From NCBI RefSeq assembly GCF_003044275.1, contig NZ_PZPL01000001.1, forward strand, positions 3,286,001 through 3,350,000: a DNA stretch of 64,000 nucleotides. Direction: 5' to 3'. Numbering within the stretch: position 1 is the first letter of the stretch; each line of letters starts with the position of its first letter. The stretch comes from Rathayibacter caricis DSM 15933 (GTDB lineage Bacteria > Actinomycetota > Actinomycetes > Actinomycetales > Microbacteriaceae). Below are positions 48,338 to 58,398 of the stretch, one piece after another. The notes under the pieces are model-generated. The model saw only the letters and a program-made list of their open reading frames with translations, made no database searches and was not told the origin of the DNA. The translations under genes were made by a program, and so were the position numbers.

Positions 48338-49027
48338 ATGGTCGAGGGCTACTCCTCCGCGCAGGTGCGGGCCGCGGAAGCGCCGCACCTGGCGCGGCGC
48401 GAACCGCTCATGCAGAGGGCGGCGGACGGTCTCGCCCGCGAGATCCGCGCACTCCTGGCCGGGCGGCGCGACCGACGCGGACCGGGGACCGTGCTGGTGC
48501 TGGTCGGGCCGGGGAACAACGGCGGCGACGCCCTGTACGCGGCGGCCGAGGTCGCCTCCTCCGGTGTCGACGTCCTGCTCGTGCTGACCGCTGACCGCTG
48601 GCATCAGCGGGGGCTGGCCGTGGCGCTCGACGAGGGCTGCGACCGTGTCCCGGCGGACGACGTGCGGGCGCTGCTCGCCGCGATCGCGCGCGCGGACGTC
48701 GTGGTCGACGGGATCCTCGGGATCGGCACGCGGCATCCGGCCCTCTCAGGACGGCCGCGCTCGATCGTCGAGACGGTGATCGACGCTCTGGCCGACCGCG
48801 AGGAGCGTCCGGTGGTCGTCGCGGTCGACCTGCCCAGCGGCATCGGGCCCGACGACGGCAGCGTCGCCGATCCGACCGTGCTGCACGCGGATGTGACCGT
48901 CACGTTCGGGGCGATCAAGGCCGGGCTGCTCCTGCCGCCCGGTGACGCGTACGTGGGGCGGATCCGGCTCGTGGACATCGGACTCGGGCCGGACCTGGTC
49001 GGGGTCGAACCGCTCGTCCGGGAGTGA
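48338..49027 (+). CDS. nnrE: NAD(P)HX epimerase (YjeF N-terminal domain)
   Basis: 229 residues. The YjeF_N fold carries VLVLVGPGNNGGDALYAA near 51-69, VVDGILGIG and VVAVDLPSGIGPDDG. It epimerises damaged hydrated NAD(P)H so that a dehydratase can repair it. In many bacteria the dehydratase (NnrD) is fused C-terminally; here it is absent and no nnrD lies next door. GGAGG precedes the ATG at 48338. Its stop lies in a short tandem duplication. Confidence 0.88.
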   Translation: MVEGYSSAQVRAAEAPHLARREPLMQRAADGLAREIRALLAGRRDRRGPGTVLVLVGPGNNGGDALYAAAEVASSGVDVLLVLTADRWHQRGLAVALDEGCDRVPADDVRALLAAIARADVVVDGILGIGTRHPALSGRPRSIVETVIDALADREERPVVVAVDLPSGIGPDDGSVADPTVLHADVTVTFGAIKAGLLLPPGDAYVGRIRLVDIGLGPDLVGVEPLVRE

Positions 49028-49062
49028 CGCGGGCGCGGGCAGGAGTGACGCGGGTGCGGGCA
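49021..49062 (+). repeat. 21-bp tandem duplication over the nnrE stop
   Basis: Two copies of GGAGTGACGCGGGYGCGGGCA (start 49021 and 49042) differ by one C/T. The first copy holds the nnrE stop TGA; the second repeats it out of the gene. Confidence 0.75.
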
Positions 49063-49078
49063 GCGGGTTCCGGCTCCG

Positions 49079-49363
49079 TCAGCGGGTGAGGAGGTGCGAC
49101 TTCTCGGGGTGCTCCTCGAACCACTGGCCGACGTACCAGCAGAGCGGCACGATGCGCCGAGCGCTCGAGGTCTCGATGTCGTCGACCGCGAACGCCACCA
49201 GCTCGCCGGCGAGGCCGCGGCCGCGGAACGGCGGAGAAGTGAAGGAGCGCACGAGCGAGACCGCCTCGTCGTTCTCGCGGTAGTCGAGGACGCCGACCAG
49301 CGCGCCGTCCTGATGCAGCTCGTAGCGAGACGCGTCGTCCGCGCGCCGGAAGTCCTGGGCCAT
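49079..49363 (-). CDS. GNAT-like N-acetyltransferase (YjdJ/Gcn5-related, minimal)
   Basis: 94 residues, the short single-domain GNAT type. RYELHQDGALVGVLDYRE leads to SPPFRGRGLAGELVAFAVDD, the acetyl-CoA pyrophosphate loop (RGRGLA), and IVPLCWYVGQWFEEHPE is the family signature. The substrate is unknown. It stands alone between nnrE and the YchJ-like gene. Confidence 0.87.
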   Translation of the reverse strand: MAQDFRRADDASRYELHQDGALVGVLDYRENDEAVSLVRSFTSPPFRGRGLAGELVAFAVDDIETSSARRIVPLCWYVGQWFEEHPEKSHLLTR

Positions 49364-49419
49364 GCCTTCAGCGTAGGACGGAGGCGGGCGCCACGGGACG
49401 GATGCCGAGAACCGGAACG

Positions 49420-49818
49420 TCAGGACTCGTCGCCGAGCAGATCACCGTCGACGTAGAACCAGCGGCCGTCCTCCCGGACGAAGCGGCTGCGCTCGTGCAC
49501 GAGGCCGACGCCCTCCGATGATCGGTACGAGGCGCGGAACTCGACGAGTCCGTCGACGTCGTCCTCCCCTCCGCGGGCCGTGTCGACGATCTGGAGGCGC
49601 CGCCAGCGGACGTCGTCATCGAGGTCGACGCGCGGCGGCCGCGTCGAGGGGTGCCAGCTGGCGAGCAGGTACGGGGCGCTCCCGAGCACGTTGGCGCTGT
49701 AGCGGCTGCGCATCAACCGCTCGGCGGTGGGCGACGGGGTCTCGCCGAGATGGGCGGGGCGGCAGCAGTCGGCGTAGTGGCGGCGGCTTCCGCACGGGCA
49801 GGCGTCGGCGGGGTGCAT
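49420..49818 (-). CDS. YchJ/UPF0225-family SEC-C protein
   Basis: 132 residues. It starts with the zinc-binding SEC-C type motif CPCGSRRHYADCC, then the SnoaL-like fold of YchJ (AERLMRSRYSANVLGSAPYLLASWHPSTRP, FRASYR, HERSRFVREDGRWFYVDGD). Function unknown; a role in zinc or protein binding is suggested for SEC-C motifs. The ATG at 49818 places the zinc motif at the N-terminus, as in relatives. Confidence 0.87.
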   Translation of the reverse strand: MHPADACPCGSRRHYADCCRPAHLGETPSPTAERLMRSRYSANVLGSAPYLLASWHPSTRPPRVDLDDDVRWRRLQIVDTARGGEDDVDGLVEFRASYRSSEGVGLVHERSRFVREDGRWFYVDGDLLGDES

Positions 49819-49956
49819 CCGGACAGTGTCGCAGGTGGCGCGCCCGCCGACTCGGGAGGTGTGCATTCCCTCCACGTCCGCCCGCGCGACTTGAGACCGG
49901 CTGCGGATCTCGGAAGCGTGGCCGTCTCATCGACCACGGACGGAAAGGAACGACCG

Positions 49957-50241
49957 ATGCTCACGCTCACCGACAACGCCAGCACTGTCGTCAAGACCAT
50001 CACGGGACAGACCGAGACCCCCGTCGAGGGTGGCCTGCGCATCAGCGGGACCGACCTCGACGCCCAGAACTTCGCCGTCGCCGTCGCGCCGGCACCCGAG
50101 ACGACCGATGCCGTCGTCGAGCAGGACGGGGCGCGCGTGTTCCTCGACGTCGCCGCCTCCGTCGCCCTCGGCGACAAGGTGCTCGACGCGCAGGTCGACG
50201 AGAGCGGCACCGTCAGCTTCGGGCTCGCCGCCCAGGGCTGA
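49957..50241 (+). CDS. HesB/IscA-like protein without cysteines
   Basis: 94 residues with the A-type carrier fold (MLTLTDNASTVVKTI, GGLRISG, VFLDVAASVALGDKVLDAQ). True A-type Fe-S carriers hold clusters with three conserved Cys; this one has none at all, so it cannot bind a cluster in that way. Such Cys-free paralogues exist in actinobacteria and their role is unknown. GGAAAGGAACG precedes the ATG. It stands alone, with no suf genes nearby. Confidence 0.8.
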   Translation: MLTLTDNASTVVKTITGQTETPVEGGLRISGTDLDAQNFAVAVAPAPETTDAVVEQDGARVFLDVAASVALGDKVLDAQVDESGTVSFGLAAQG

Positions 50242-50273
50242 CCTGCTCCGACGGCGGTCACGCCAGGACGTCC

Positions 50274-50310
50274 GAGAGGCCGCCTCCCCGCTCGCGGGAG
50301 GCGGCCTCTC
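50274..50310. terminator. Bidirectional hairpin between the HesB-like gene and the ABC permease
   Basis: A 15-bp near-perfect GC stem (GAGAGGCCGCCTCCC / GGGAGGCGGCCTCTC) starts 32 bases after the HesB-like stop and 31 bases past the permease stop. Confidence 0.75.
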
Positions 50311-50341
50311 GTCGATCCGGAGCCCGATCGGGCGGGCGGTG

Positions 50342-51193
50342 TCAGGACAGGATGTCGCGCGTCGTGAACCGGCCGGCGGCCAGCGCGCCGAACACCGCGA
50401 CGTAGGCGAGCTGCAGCAGCGCGTTCTCGCCGAAGGAGCTCCACGCGACGGGGTCGCGCAGCAGATCCGCGAAGTCGAACCAGCGATCCGTGAACAGGAA
50501 CGGGTGCAGCGCGTCGAGCTGCGAGAGCGATCCGACGATCTGCGCCGCGATCGATACGACCACGGTCGCGGCCATCGCTCCGACGGGGACGTCGGTCAGC
50601 GTCGAGATGAAGAGTCCGATCGCGGCGAGCCCGACGAGCGAGAGTGCCACGTAGACCGCGATCGCCAGGGCGCGGCCGATCGCATCGACCAGCGGCACGG
50701 TGCTGCCCGACAGCAGGGTGACCGGTCCGACCGGGAAGAGCGCGAAGCCGATGAGGATGCCCACCACCATCACCGTGAGGGCCGCGGCGAGGCAGAACGC
50801 GAGCGCGGCCGCGAACTTCACGGCGAGGAGCCGCAGCCGGCCGACGGGAGTGACGAGCAGGTAGCGGAGGGTGCCGAGCGACGCCTCGCCCGCGATCGCG
50901 TCTCCGGCGACCACTCCGATGGTCAAGGGGAGGAACAGCGGCACCGCCACCGTGATCGCGGCGAAGCCGGTGAAGAGGCCGTTGCCGCCGATCGCGCCCA
51001 CGAAGGACGGACCGCCGCCCTCGCCGGAGAGGCGGACGGCGACGGCCAGCAGGACGGGGATCGCGGCCAGTGCGGCCAGCAGCGCCCAGGTGCGGCGACG
51101 GCGGAAGAGCAGCGCGAGCTCCGAGAGCAGGAGGGCTCCCACTCCCCCGCGGGTGCGGGACGCCTCCGCGGCGATCGTCTCAGCGCTCGACAT
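50342..51193 (-). CDS. ABC-2 type transporter permease
   Basis: 283-residue membrane protein with about six helices and a large first extracellular loop. Segments VAGDAIAGEASLGTLRYLLVTPVGRLRLLAVKF are typical of drug/bacitracin-type ABC-2 permeases. It overlaps the ATPase gene by 14 bases and probably forms a half-transporter dimer with it. Substrate unknown. Confidence 0.87.
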   Translation of the reverse strand: MSSAETIAAEASRTRGGVGALLLSELALLFRRRRTWALLAALAAIPVLLAVAVRLSGEGGGPSFVGAIGGNGLFTGFAAITVAVPLFLPLTIGVVAGDAIAGEASLGTLRYLLVTPVGRLRLLAVKFAAALAFCLAAALTVMVVGILIGFALFPVGPVTLLSGSTVPLVDAIGRALAIAVYVALSLVGLAAIGLFISTLTDVPVGAMAATVVVSIAAQIVGSLSQLDALHPFLFTDRWFDFADLLRDPVAWSSFGENALLQLAYVAVFGALAAGRFTTRDILS

Positions 51194-52136
51194 CGAAGCC
51201 CTCCCCCGTCAGCTCGACGAAGCGCTCCTCGAGCGACGGCCGGCGCACGGCGAACCCGCGCACGCGGACCTCGGCTCGGACCAGTCCGGCGACGACCGAC
51301 TCCGCGGCGACCGCGGGAGGCATCGCGGCGACGACGAGCGGCGGATCGCTCGGGTGGTCGGCGGGGGCGACGCGGGGGGCGAGCCCCTGCTCGACGAGGC
51401 TGCGCTGGGCGCGCTCCGGATCGGGGGTGACGAGCTCGAGGGTGGCCGCGTCGCCGCGGAGCTCGTCCAGACCGCCCTGCGCGACCAGGCGTCCCGTGCG
51501 CATGACGGCGGCGTGGGTGCAGAGCTGCTCGATCTCGGCCAGGAGGTGGCTGGAGACGAGGACGGTCGTGCCGTCGGCGTTGAGACTCCGCACGAGCGAG
51601 CGGACCTCGCGGGTGCCCTGGGGATCGAGTCCGTTCGTCGGCTCGTCGAGGACGATCAGGTCGCGCGGCGAGAGCAGGGCGACGGCGATGCCCAGTCGCT
51701 GCTTCATCCCGAGCGAGTAGGAGCCGACCTTCTTGCGAGCGGCGGCGCTGAGGCCGACCCGGGCGAGCGCCTCCTCGACGCGGAGCCGCCGGGTGCGGGA
51801 GGACGTGCCGGCCTCGGCGGCGTCGAACCGGCGGAGGTTCGCGGCCCCCGAGAGGAACGGGTAGAAGCCCGGGCCCTCGACCAGGGCGCCCACGCGCGGG
51901 AGGACCTCGGCCGAGCGGCGGGGCATGCTCTCACCGAGCACCGTGATGCTGCCCTCCGTGGGCGCGGCGAGGGCGAGCAGCATCCGGATGGTCGTCGTCT
52001 TGCCCGAACCGTTGGGTCCGAGGAACCCGAAGACCGCCCCGCGCGGGACGGCGAGGTCGAGCCCCGAGACGGCCTCCTGGCGCCCGAAGCGCTTGGTGAG
52101 GCCGCGCGTCTCGACCGCGAGGGCGGTCGCGGTCAC
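51180..52136 (-). CDS. ABC transporter ATP-binding protein (drug/lipid export type)
   Basis: 318 residues. Walker A GPNGSGKTTT at 40-49, signature YSLGMKQRLGIA, Walker B LIVLDEPTNGLDPQG and the H-loop SSHLLAE are complete. The C-terminal extension is usual in CcmA/DrrA-like exporters. The GTG overlaps the stop of the upstream LolA-like gene, so the three genes form one operon. Confidence 0.93.
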   Translation of the reverse strand: MTATALAVETRGLTKRFGRQEAVSGLDLAVPRGAVFGFLGPNGSGKTTTIRMLLALAAPTEGSITVLGESMPRRSAEVLPRVGALVEGPGFYPFLSGAANLRRFDAAEAGTSSRTRRLRVEEALARVGLSAAARKKVGSYSLGMKQRLGIAVALLSPRDLIVLDEPTNGLDPQGTREVRSLVRSLNADGTTVLVSSHLLAEIEQLCTHAAVMRTGRLVAQGGLDELRGDAATLELVTPDPERAQRSLVEQGLAPRVAPADHPSDPPLVVAAMPPAVAAESVVAGLVRAEVRVRGFAVRRPSLEERFVELTGEGFDVER

Positions 52137-53245
52137 CGACCGGCCGCGTCGACCAGGACGTCGACCGGCACGGAGCCGGCGAGGACGCGGCCGTCGTCGG
52201 TGAGGAGCACCGACACCAGCGCGGATTCGAGGGCGCGACCGCCGTCGACGCGGGTGGTGACGGCGTCGAGGGAGGCGAGTGCCTCGGAGTCGCCCGCGGG
52301 CAGCTCGACGACCGTGGCCCAGCCGGTGCCGGTGGTCACGACATCGGACGACTGCGCAGAGGAGGACTCTGCCTCGAAGGACTCTGCATCGGACGACTCC
52401 GCGCCGGGCTCGATCGCGGAGTCGTGCTCCGGGGCCGCCTTCTCGACGACCTCGGCTCCCTCGGGCGCGGTGAAGGCGAACATGGCGGCATCCGGGGCGT
52501 CGAAGTCGATGCTGGAGTAGGCGACGCTGAACGCGGGTGCGGTGCCGCCGCGCGCGGTCACGGCGACTCCGAGCGGGAGGCCGGTCTCTCCGTCGATCGA
52601 GACGGTGACCGAGCCGACGAGCGTCGAGCCCTCGCGCGGAGTGAGGACGAGCTCGTACGCGTCGCGGCCGGCGACCTCGACGTCGGAGCCGACGGCCACC
52701 GCGGTGGTCGGATCGATGCTCGCGAGCAGATCCTCCGCGATGCTCGAGGGCGTGGGGACCTCGCCCGACGGCACGGTGTCGGGTGCGGCCTCCCCGGACT
52801 CCGGAGGCAGGAAGTGGGTGGCCGTGTTCTCGGCGGAGTCGTAGACCCAGACGCCCTCGCCCTTCGTCGCGACCACGTCGCGCTCGGCGAGCCGGTCGAG
52901 GACCTGCAGGCGGGCACCCTGCTCGGCGTCCACGAAGACGCGGGCCTCGTGAGAGCCGGTGGCGAGCTCCATCAGGGCGCCGGCCGGGGAGGCGTCGGAG
53001 CCCGACGAGCCCGGCGCGGAGCCGCCGAGGGCGGAGAGGTCCGGCAGGCCGAGGTCGGAGGACTGCTCGATCTCACCCGAGAACGCGGTGACCTCGTTCT
53101 CGGCGGCGAAGGTCAGGAGCTCGGAGGCGGTCTTCTCGGGCAGGTCTCCTGCGGCGCTCGCGGAGAGGGGCAGGGCGACGGCCGCCGCGACGACGACCAG
53201 GGGGACGGCCGCAGCGGGCGCCCAGCGCTTCCATGTGGTGCTCAT
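52133..53245 (-). CDS. LolA-like / DUF2092-type exported protein
   Basis: 370 residues. A signal peptide (MSTTWKRWAPAAAVPLVVVAAAVALPLSASA) precedes a LolA/LppX-like beta fold (VFVDAEQGARLQVLDRLAERDVVATKGEGVWVYDSAENTATHFLPP; DAYELVLTPREGSTLVGSVTVSIDGETGLPLGVAV). The C-terminal third is Ser/Glu-rich with a short folded end. Such proteins carry lipids or monitor envelope state; here it is coupled to an ABC exporter. It has no lipobox Cys. The ATG at 53245 was chosen for the signal peptide. Confidence 0.8.
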   Translation of the reverse strand: MSTTWKRWAPAAAVPLVVVAAAVALPLSASAAGDLPEKTASELLTFAAENEVTAFSGEIEQSSDLGLPDLSALGGSAPGSSGSDASPAGALMELATGSHEARVFVDAEQGARLQVLDRLAERDVVATKGEGVWVYDSAENTATHFLPPESGEAAPDTVPSGEVPTPSSIAEDLLASIDPTTAVAVGSDVEVAGRDAYELVLTPREGSTLVGSVTVSIDGETGLPLGVAVTARGGTAPAFSVAYSSIDFDAPDAAMFAFTAPEGAEVVEKAAPEHDSAIEPGAESSDAESFEAESSSAQSSDVVTTGTGWATVVELPAGDSEALASLDAVTTRVDGGRALESALVSVLLTDDGRVLAGSVPVDVLVDAAGR

Positions 53246-53306
53246 ACCCCGGGAGGGTACGCGGCGAACCACCGAGCCGGCTGCGAGTCGCGCGACGTCC
53301 GAGGGG

Positions 53307-53948
53307 TCAGGAGACGCGCTGGGCCGAGACGACGACGTTGTCGACGTAGTGGCCGTAGGAGTCGTCGAACACCCCTCCACACGTGATCAGCCGCAGCTGC
53401 GCGGTGGGGGTCGGGCCGTAGACGTCCTCGGTCGGGAAGTCCTCCTTGGGCACGCTCACCGAGCCGGTCACCTCGAAGGTGCGGGTGCTGCCGTCCGAGA
53501 GCACGACGTCGACCGTGTCGCCGGGGACCAGCGCGGAGAGGTCGAGGAAGACTCCGGGGCCGATCCGCGAATCGACGTGGCCGGCGATGACCGCGGGGCC
53601 GATGTCACCCGGGACGACTCCGTCCCGGTACCAGCCCGCCCGGTCGACGGCGACGGGCGGCTGGATCCAGCCGGTCCCGTCCCGCGTCAGCGACTCCAGC
53701 GTCGAGTCGACGCCGATCGCGGGGATGACCACGCGCTCGGGCACGACCGCCGAGCGGGCCGGAGCCGCGGCGGCGACCGGGTCCTGCAGGGCCGCCGCCG
53801 CGCCGGCGCCGGGGGTCGACGGCGCGGTCGTGGAAGCCGTCGCCGGAGCGGAGGCGGCGGGCGCGCCCTCGGCGGCGGGCTCCGCCGCCGAGCAGCCGGC
53901 CAGCGCGAGCAGGGCCGCGAGGACGATCGCCGCGGGACTGCGCCGCAT
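53307..53948 (-). CDS. srtF: Class F sortase
   Basis: 213 residues. A lipoprotein-type signal peptide ends at LALAGC19. A Pro/Ala linker leads to the sortase barrel with catalytic H124 (AGHVDSRIG) and C190 (RLITCGGVFD). In class F the catalytic Arg usually follows the Cys by about 12 residues; here that place is V202 (GHYVDN), so either another Arg serves or activity is reduced. It overlaps the DUF4397 gene by one base. That protein ends in a sorting-signal-like tail, so the two are a likely enzyme and substrate. Confidence 0.87.
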   Translation of the reverse strand: MRRSPAAIVLAALLALAGCSAAEPAAEGAPAASAPATASTTAPSTPGAGAAAALQDPVAAAAPARSAVVPERVVIPAIGVDSTLESLTRDGTGWIQPPVAVDRAGWYRDGVVPGDIGPAVIAGHVDSRIGPGVFLDLSALVPGDTVDVVLSDGSTRTFEVTGSVSVPKEDFPTEDVYGPTPTAQLRLITCGGVFDDSYGHYVDNVVVSAQRVS

Positions 53949-54850
53949 CAGCTCGCGCGTCCGCCGACGCTCGAGCGCCGGGCGATCAGGGCGACCGCTC
54001 CGGCGATGAGGCCGTACACCGCCAGGACGGAGACCACTCCGAGGGCACCCGAGACGATCGGAGCCGCACCGGTCGAAGCGACGTGCACGGCGGTCGCTCC
54101 TCCGCCGGTCTGGATGCCTCCGGTGGGCAGATCGCCCACGGCGGCGGAGTCGAGCACGGGAGAGAGAACGAGGCCCGCGTTCGCGTCGTCGAGGACGAAG
54201 AGCGAGGCGACGGATCCGGGAGCGAGGTCGAGATCGGACGTCGCCGAGACGGAGCCGGCCGAGACGTCGAGGCCGGACGGGCCCGCCGGCACGCTCGTGT
54301 AGGGCGAGGCCGTGCCCTGCGCCGCGCCGGTCGCGAGCGGGATGCCTGCCGCGGTGGAGACGTCGACCCGGGACGCGGTGGTCGAGGCCTGGATCACGCG
54401 GACGCGGGCCTGCCCGTCGGCGGGCGGGGTGAGGTCGTCGGTGAACACGGTCGTGCTCAGGACGGCGTTGCGCCCGAGGGCCGCGACCGTGAGCGGTGTG
54501 CCGCCGGTGACGTCGACCGCCTGCTCGATCACGGGCGCGGTCCCCTCCGGAGCGTCCGAGGGGACCATCGAGACGACGTACGTCCCGGTGTCGAGAGTCC
54601 AGTACGGCGAGACCGCCCCGTAGGCGACGTCGTCGAGTTCGAACGCGGCTCCGCCTCCCGAGAGCGACGTCAGGGTCACGTCGACCGCCTTCGTGTCGGG
54701 CGAGAGGTGCGCGACCCGCACCCATCCCGTCTCCTGCTCGGCCGCCGAGGCGGGCGCGGCGCCGAGTGCGGCCAGCGCGGACGCGGCGGCGAGGACGACC
54801 GCGGCGCGGGAGACGCGGCGGCGACGGGAGGAGCGGGTGGTCGGGAGCAT
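53948..54850 (-). CDS. DUF4397 cell-surface protein with sorting-like tail
   Basis: 300 residues. An Arg-rich Sec signal peptide (cleaved near ASA-AEQE, 36-37) precedes a DUF4397 region with two repeats of beta strands (GWVRVAHLSPDTKAVDVTL; ARVRVIQASTTASRVDV). The end is VASTG, a hydrophobic helix (VSGALGVVSVLAVYGLIAGAVALI) and a positive tail (ARRSSVGGR). This pentapeptide-helix-charge layout is that of sortase substrates, with VASTG in place of LPxTG or LAxTG. Possibly a surface adhesin or wall protein. Confidence 0.82.
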   Translation of the reverse strand: MLPTTRSSRRRRVSRAAVVLAAASALAALGAAPASAAEQETGWVRVAHLSPDTKAVDVTLTSLSGGGAAFELDDVAYGAVSPYWTLDTGTYVVSMVPSDAPEGTAPVIEQAVDVTGGTPLTVAALGRNAVLSTTVFTDDLTPPADGQARVRVIQASTTASRVDVSTAAGIPLATGAAQGTASPYTSVPAGPSGLDVSAGSVSATSDLDLAPGSVASLFVLDDANAGLVLSPVLDSAAVGDLPTGGIQTGGGATAVHVASTGAAPIVSGALGVVSVLAVYGLIAGAVALIARRSSVGGRAS

Positions 54851-54878
54851 GGCGGGTCCTTCGGGTGGAGGGGGACGT

Positions 54879-57104
<2,226 letters not shown>

Positions 57105-57338
57105 CAGCGCACGCTCCGTCCGGGCACGCTCGCGCGTCTGATGGTCATGACTCCTCTTCGGAGCCCTCGGCCCGATCGGATCGGTCCGTCGTGCGGTCGG
57201 GAAGCGCGCGCCCACGTGTGCATGCGCCCAGTCTCGCGGTGCAGTGGCGCAGAACGAAAGCCGAGTGGCGCGCGGGTGGCGGTGTCGGACGCGCCCGAAG
57301 GGGGTGCGCCGAGCCGGGACGCCCGGGATGATCGCAGG

Positions 57339-58391
57339 ATGGACCTCCCGTTCCCCCTCCCGATCGCCCCCATGCTCGCCAAGGCGGTGGCCGCCGTCCC
57401 CGCGCAGGACAGCGTCGCGGGCGGCTTCTCCTACGAGCCCAAGTGGGACGGCTTCCGCGCGATCGTCTCGGTCTCCGACGGCGTCGTCGAGATCGGCAGT
57501 CGCGGCTCCAAGCCGCTCACCCGCTACTTCCCCGAGCTCGTCGAGGCTCTCGGACGCCTCCTCCCCGACGGTTGCGTCGTCGACGGCGAGATCGTGCTGG
57601 CGACCGGGCCCGACGGCGCGCAGCGGCTCGACTGGGACCTCCTCTCGCAGCGGATCCATCCGGCCGCGAGCCGGGTCGCCACGCTCGCCGCCGAGACCCC
57701 GGCGATGCTCGTCGCCTTCGATCTGCTCGCCGTCGCCGGGCGCTCGCTGCTGGAGGAGGCGTACTCGGCCCGCCGCGCGGCGCTCGCCGACCTGCTCGAG
57801 GGCGTGCCGCATCCGCTGCACCTCGGGCGCAGCACCGACGACGAGGCCCTCGCGCGCGACTGGCTCGAGCGGTTCGAGGGCGCGGGCCTGGACGGAGTGA
57901 TCGCGAAGCCGCTCGCGGCCCCGTACTCCCCCGGCAAGCGCACGGTGCTCAAGATCAAGCACCACCGGACGGCCGACGTCGTCGCGATCGGCTACCGCGA
58001 GCACACCTCGAAGCCCGGTGTCGGCTCCCTGCTGCTGGGCCTCTACGACGACGACGGCCAACTGCGGCAGGTGGGCGGCGCCTCCGCCTTCTCGGACGCG
58101 CGCCGGATCGAGCTCGTCGACGAGCTCGCGGACGCCGTGGAGCGCGACGAGTCGGGCGACCCCGTGCGCGGCGACGGCGAGCGGAGCCGCTTCTCGGGCT
58201 CCAAGGACACGTCCTTCGTCCGGCTGCGACCGATCCGCGTGCTCGAGGTGCGCTACGACCAGCGCGAGGGCGACCGGTTCCGGCACACGGTGCAGTTCGA
58301 GCGCTGGCGCCCGGATCGCGAGGCGCGCTCGTGCACCTTCGAGCAGCTGGAGCAGCCGGTCGCCTACGACCTGCAGGACGTCCTGGGCTGA
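57339..58391 (+). CDS. ligC: ATP-dependent DNA ligase (LigC/LigD ligase-domain type)
   Basis: 350 residues. The nucleotidyltransferase motif EPKWDGFR holds the AMP-binding K35. Motifs for the adenylation domain follow (SRGSKPLTRYFPELVE, CVVDGEIVLA, DGVIAKPLAAPYSPGKRTVLKIKHHRTADVV). It lacks polymerase and nuclease domains, so it is a stand-alone ligase of the LigC or LigD-domain type. The adjacent polymerase gene reads toward it; together they cover two of three LigD functions. It probably serves base-excision or end-joining repair. Confidence 0.92.
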   Translation: MDLPFPLPIAPMLAKAVAAVPAQDSVAGGFSYEPKWDGFRAIVSVSDGVVEIGSRGSKPLTRYFPELVEALGRLLPDGCVVDGEIVLATGPDGAQRLDWDLLSQRIHPAASRVATLAAETPAMLVAFDLLAVAGRSLLEEAYSARRAALADLLEGVPHPLHLGRSTDDEALARDWLERFEGAGLDGVIAKPLAAPYSPGKRTVLKIKHHRTADVVAIGYREHTSKPGVGSLLLGLYDDDGQLRQVGGASAFSDARRIELVDELADAVERDESGDPVRGDGERSRFSGSKDTSFVRLRPIRVLEVRYDQREGDRFRHTVQFERWRPDREARSCTFEQLEQPVAYDLQDVLG

Positions 58392-58398
58392 GGGGCGG

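Noticed and set aside
49651..50241. 196-codon frame around the HesB-like gene
   Set aside because: The upstream part overlaps the antisense YchJ-like gene and lacks a family match; the ATG at 49957 has a good ribosome-binding site and starts the fold.
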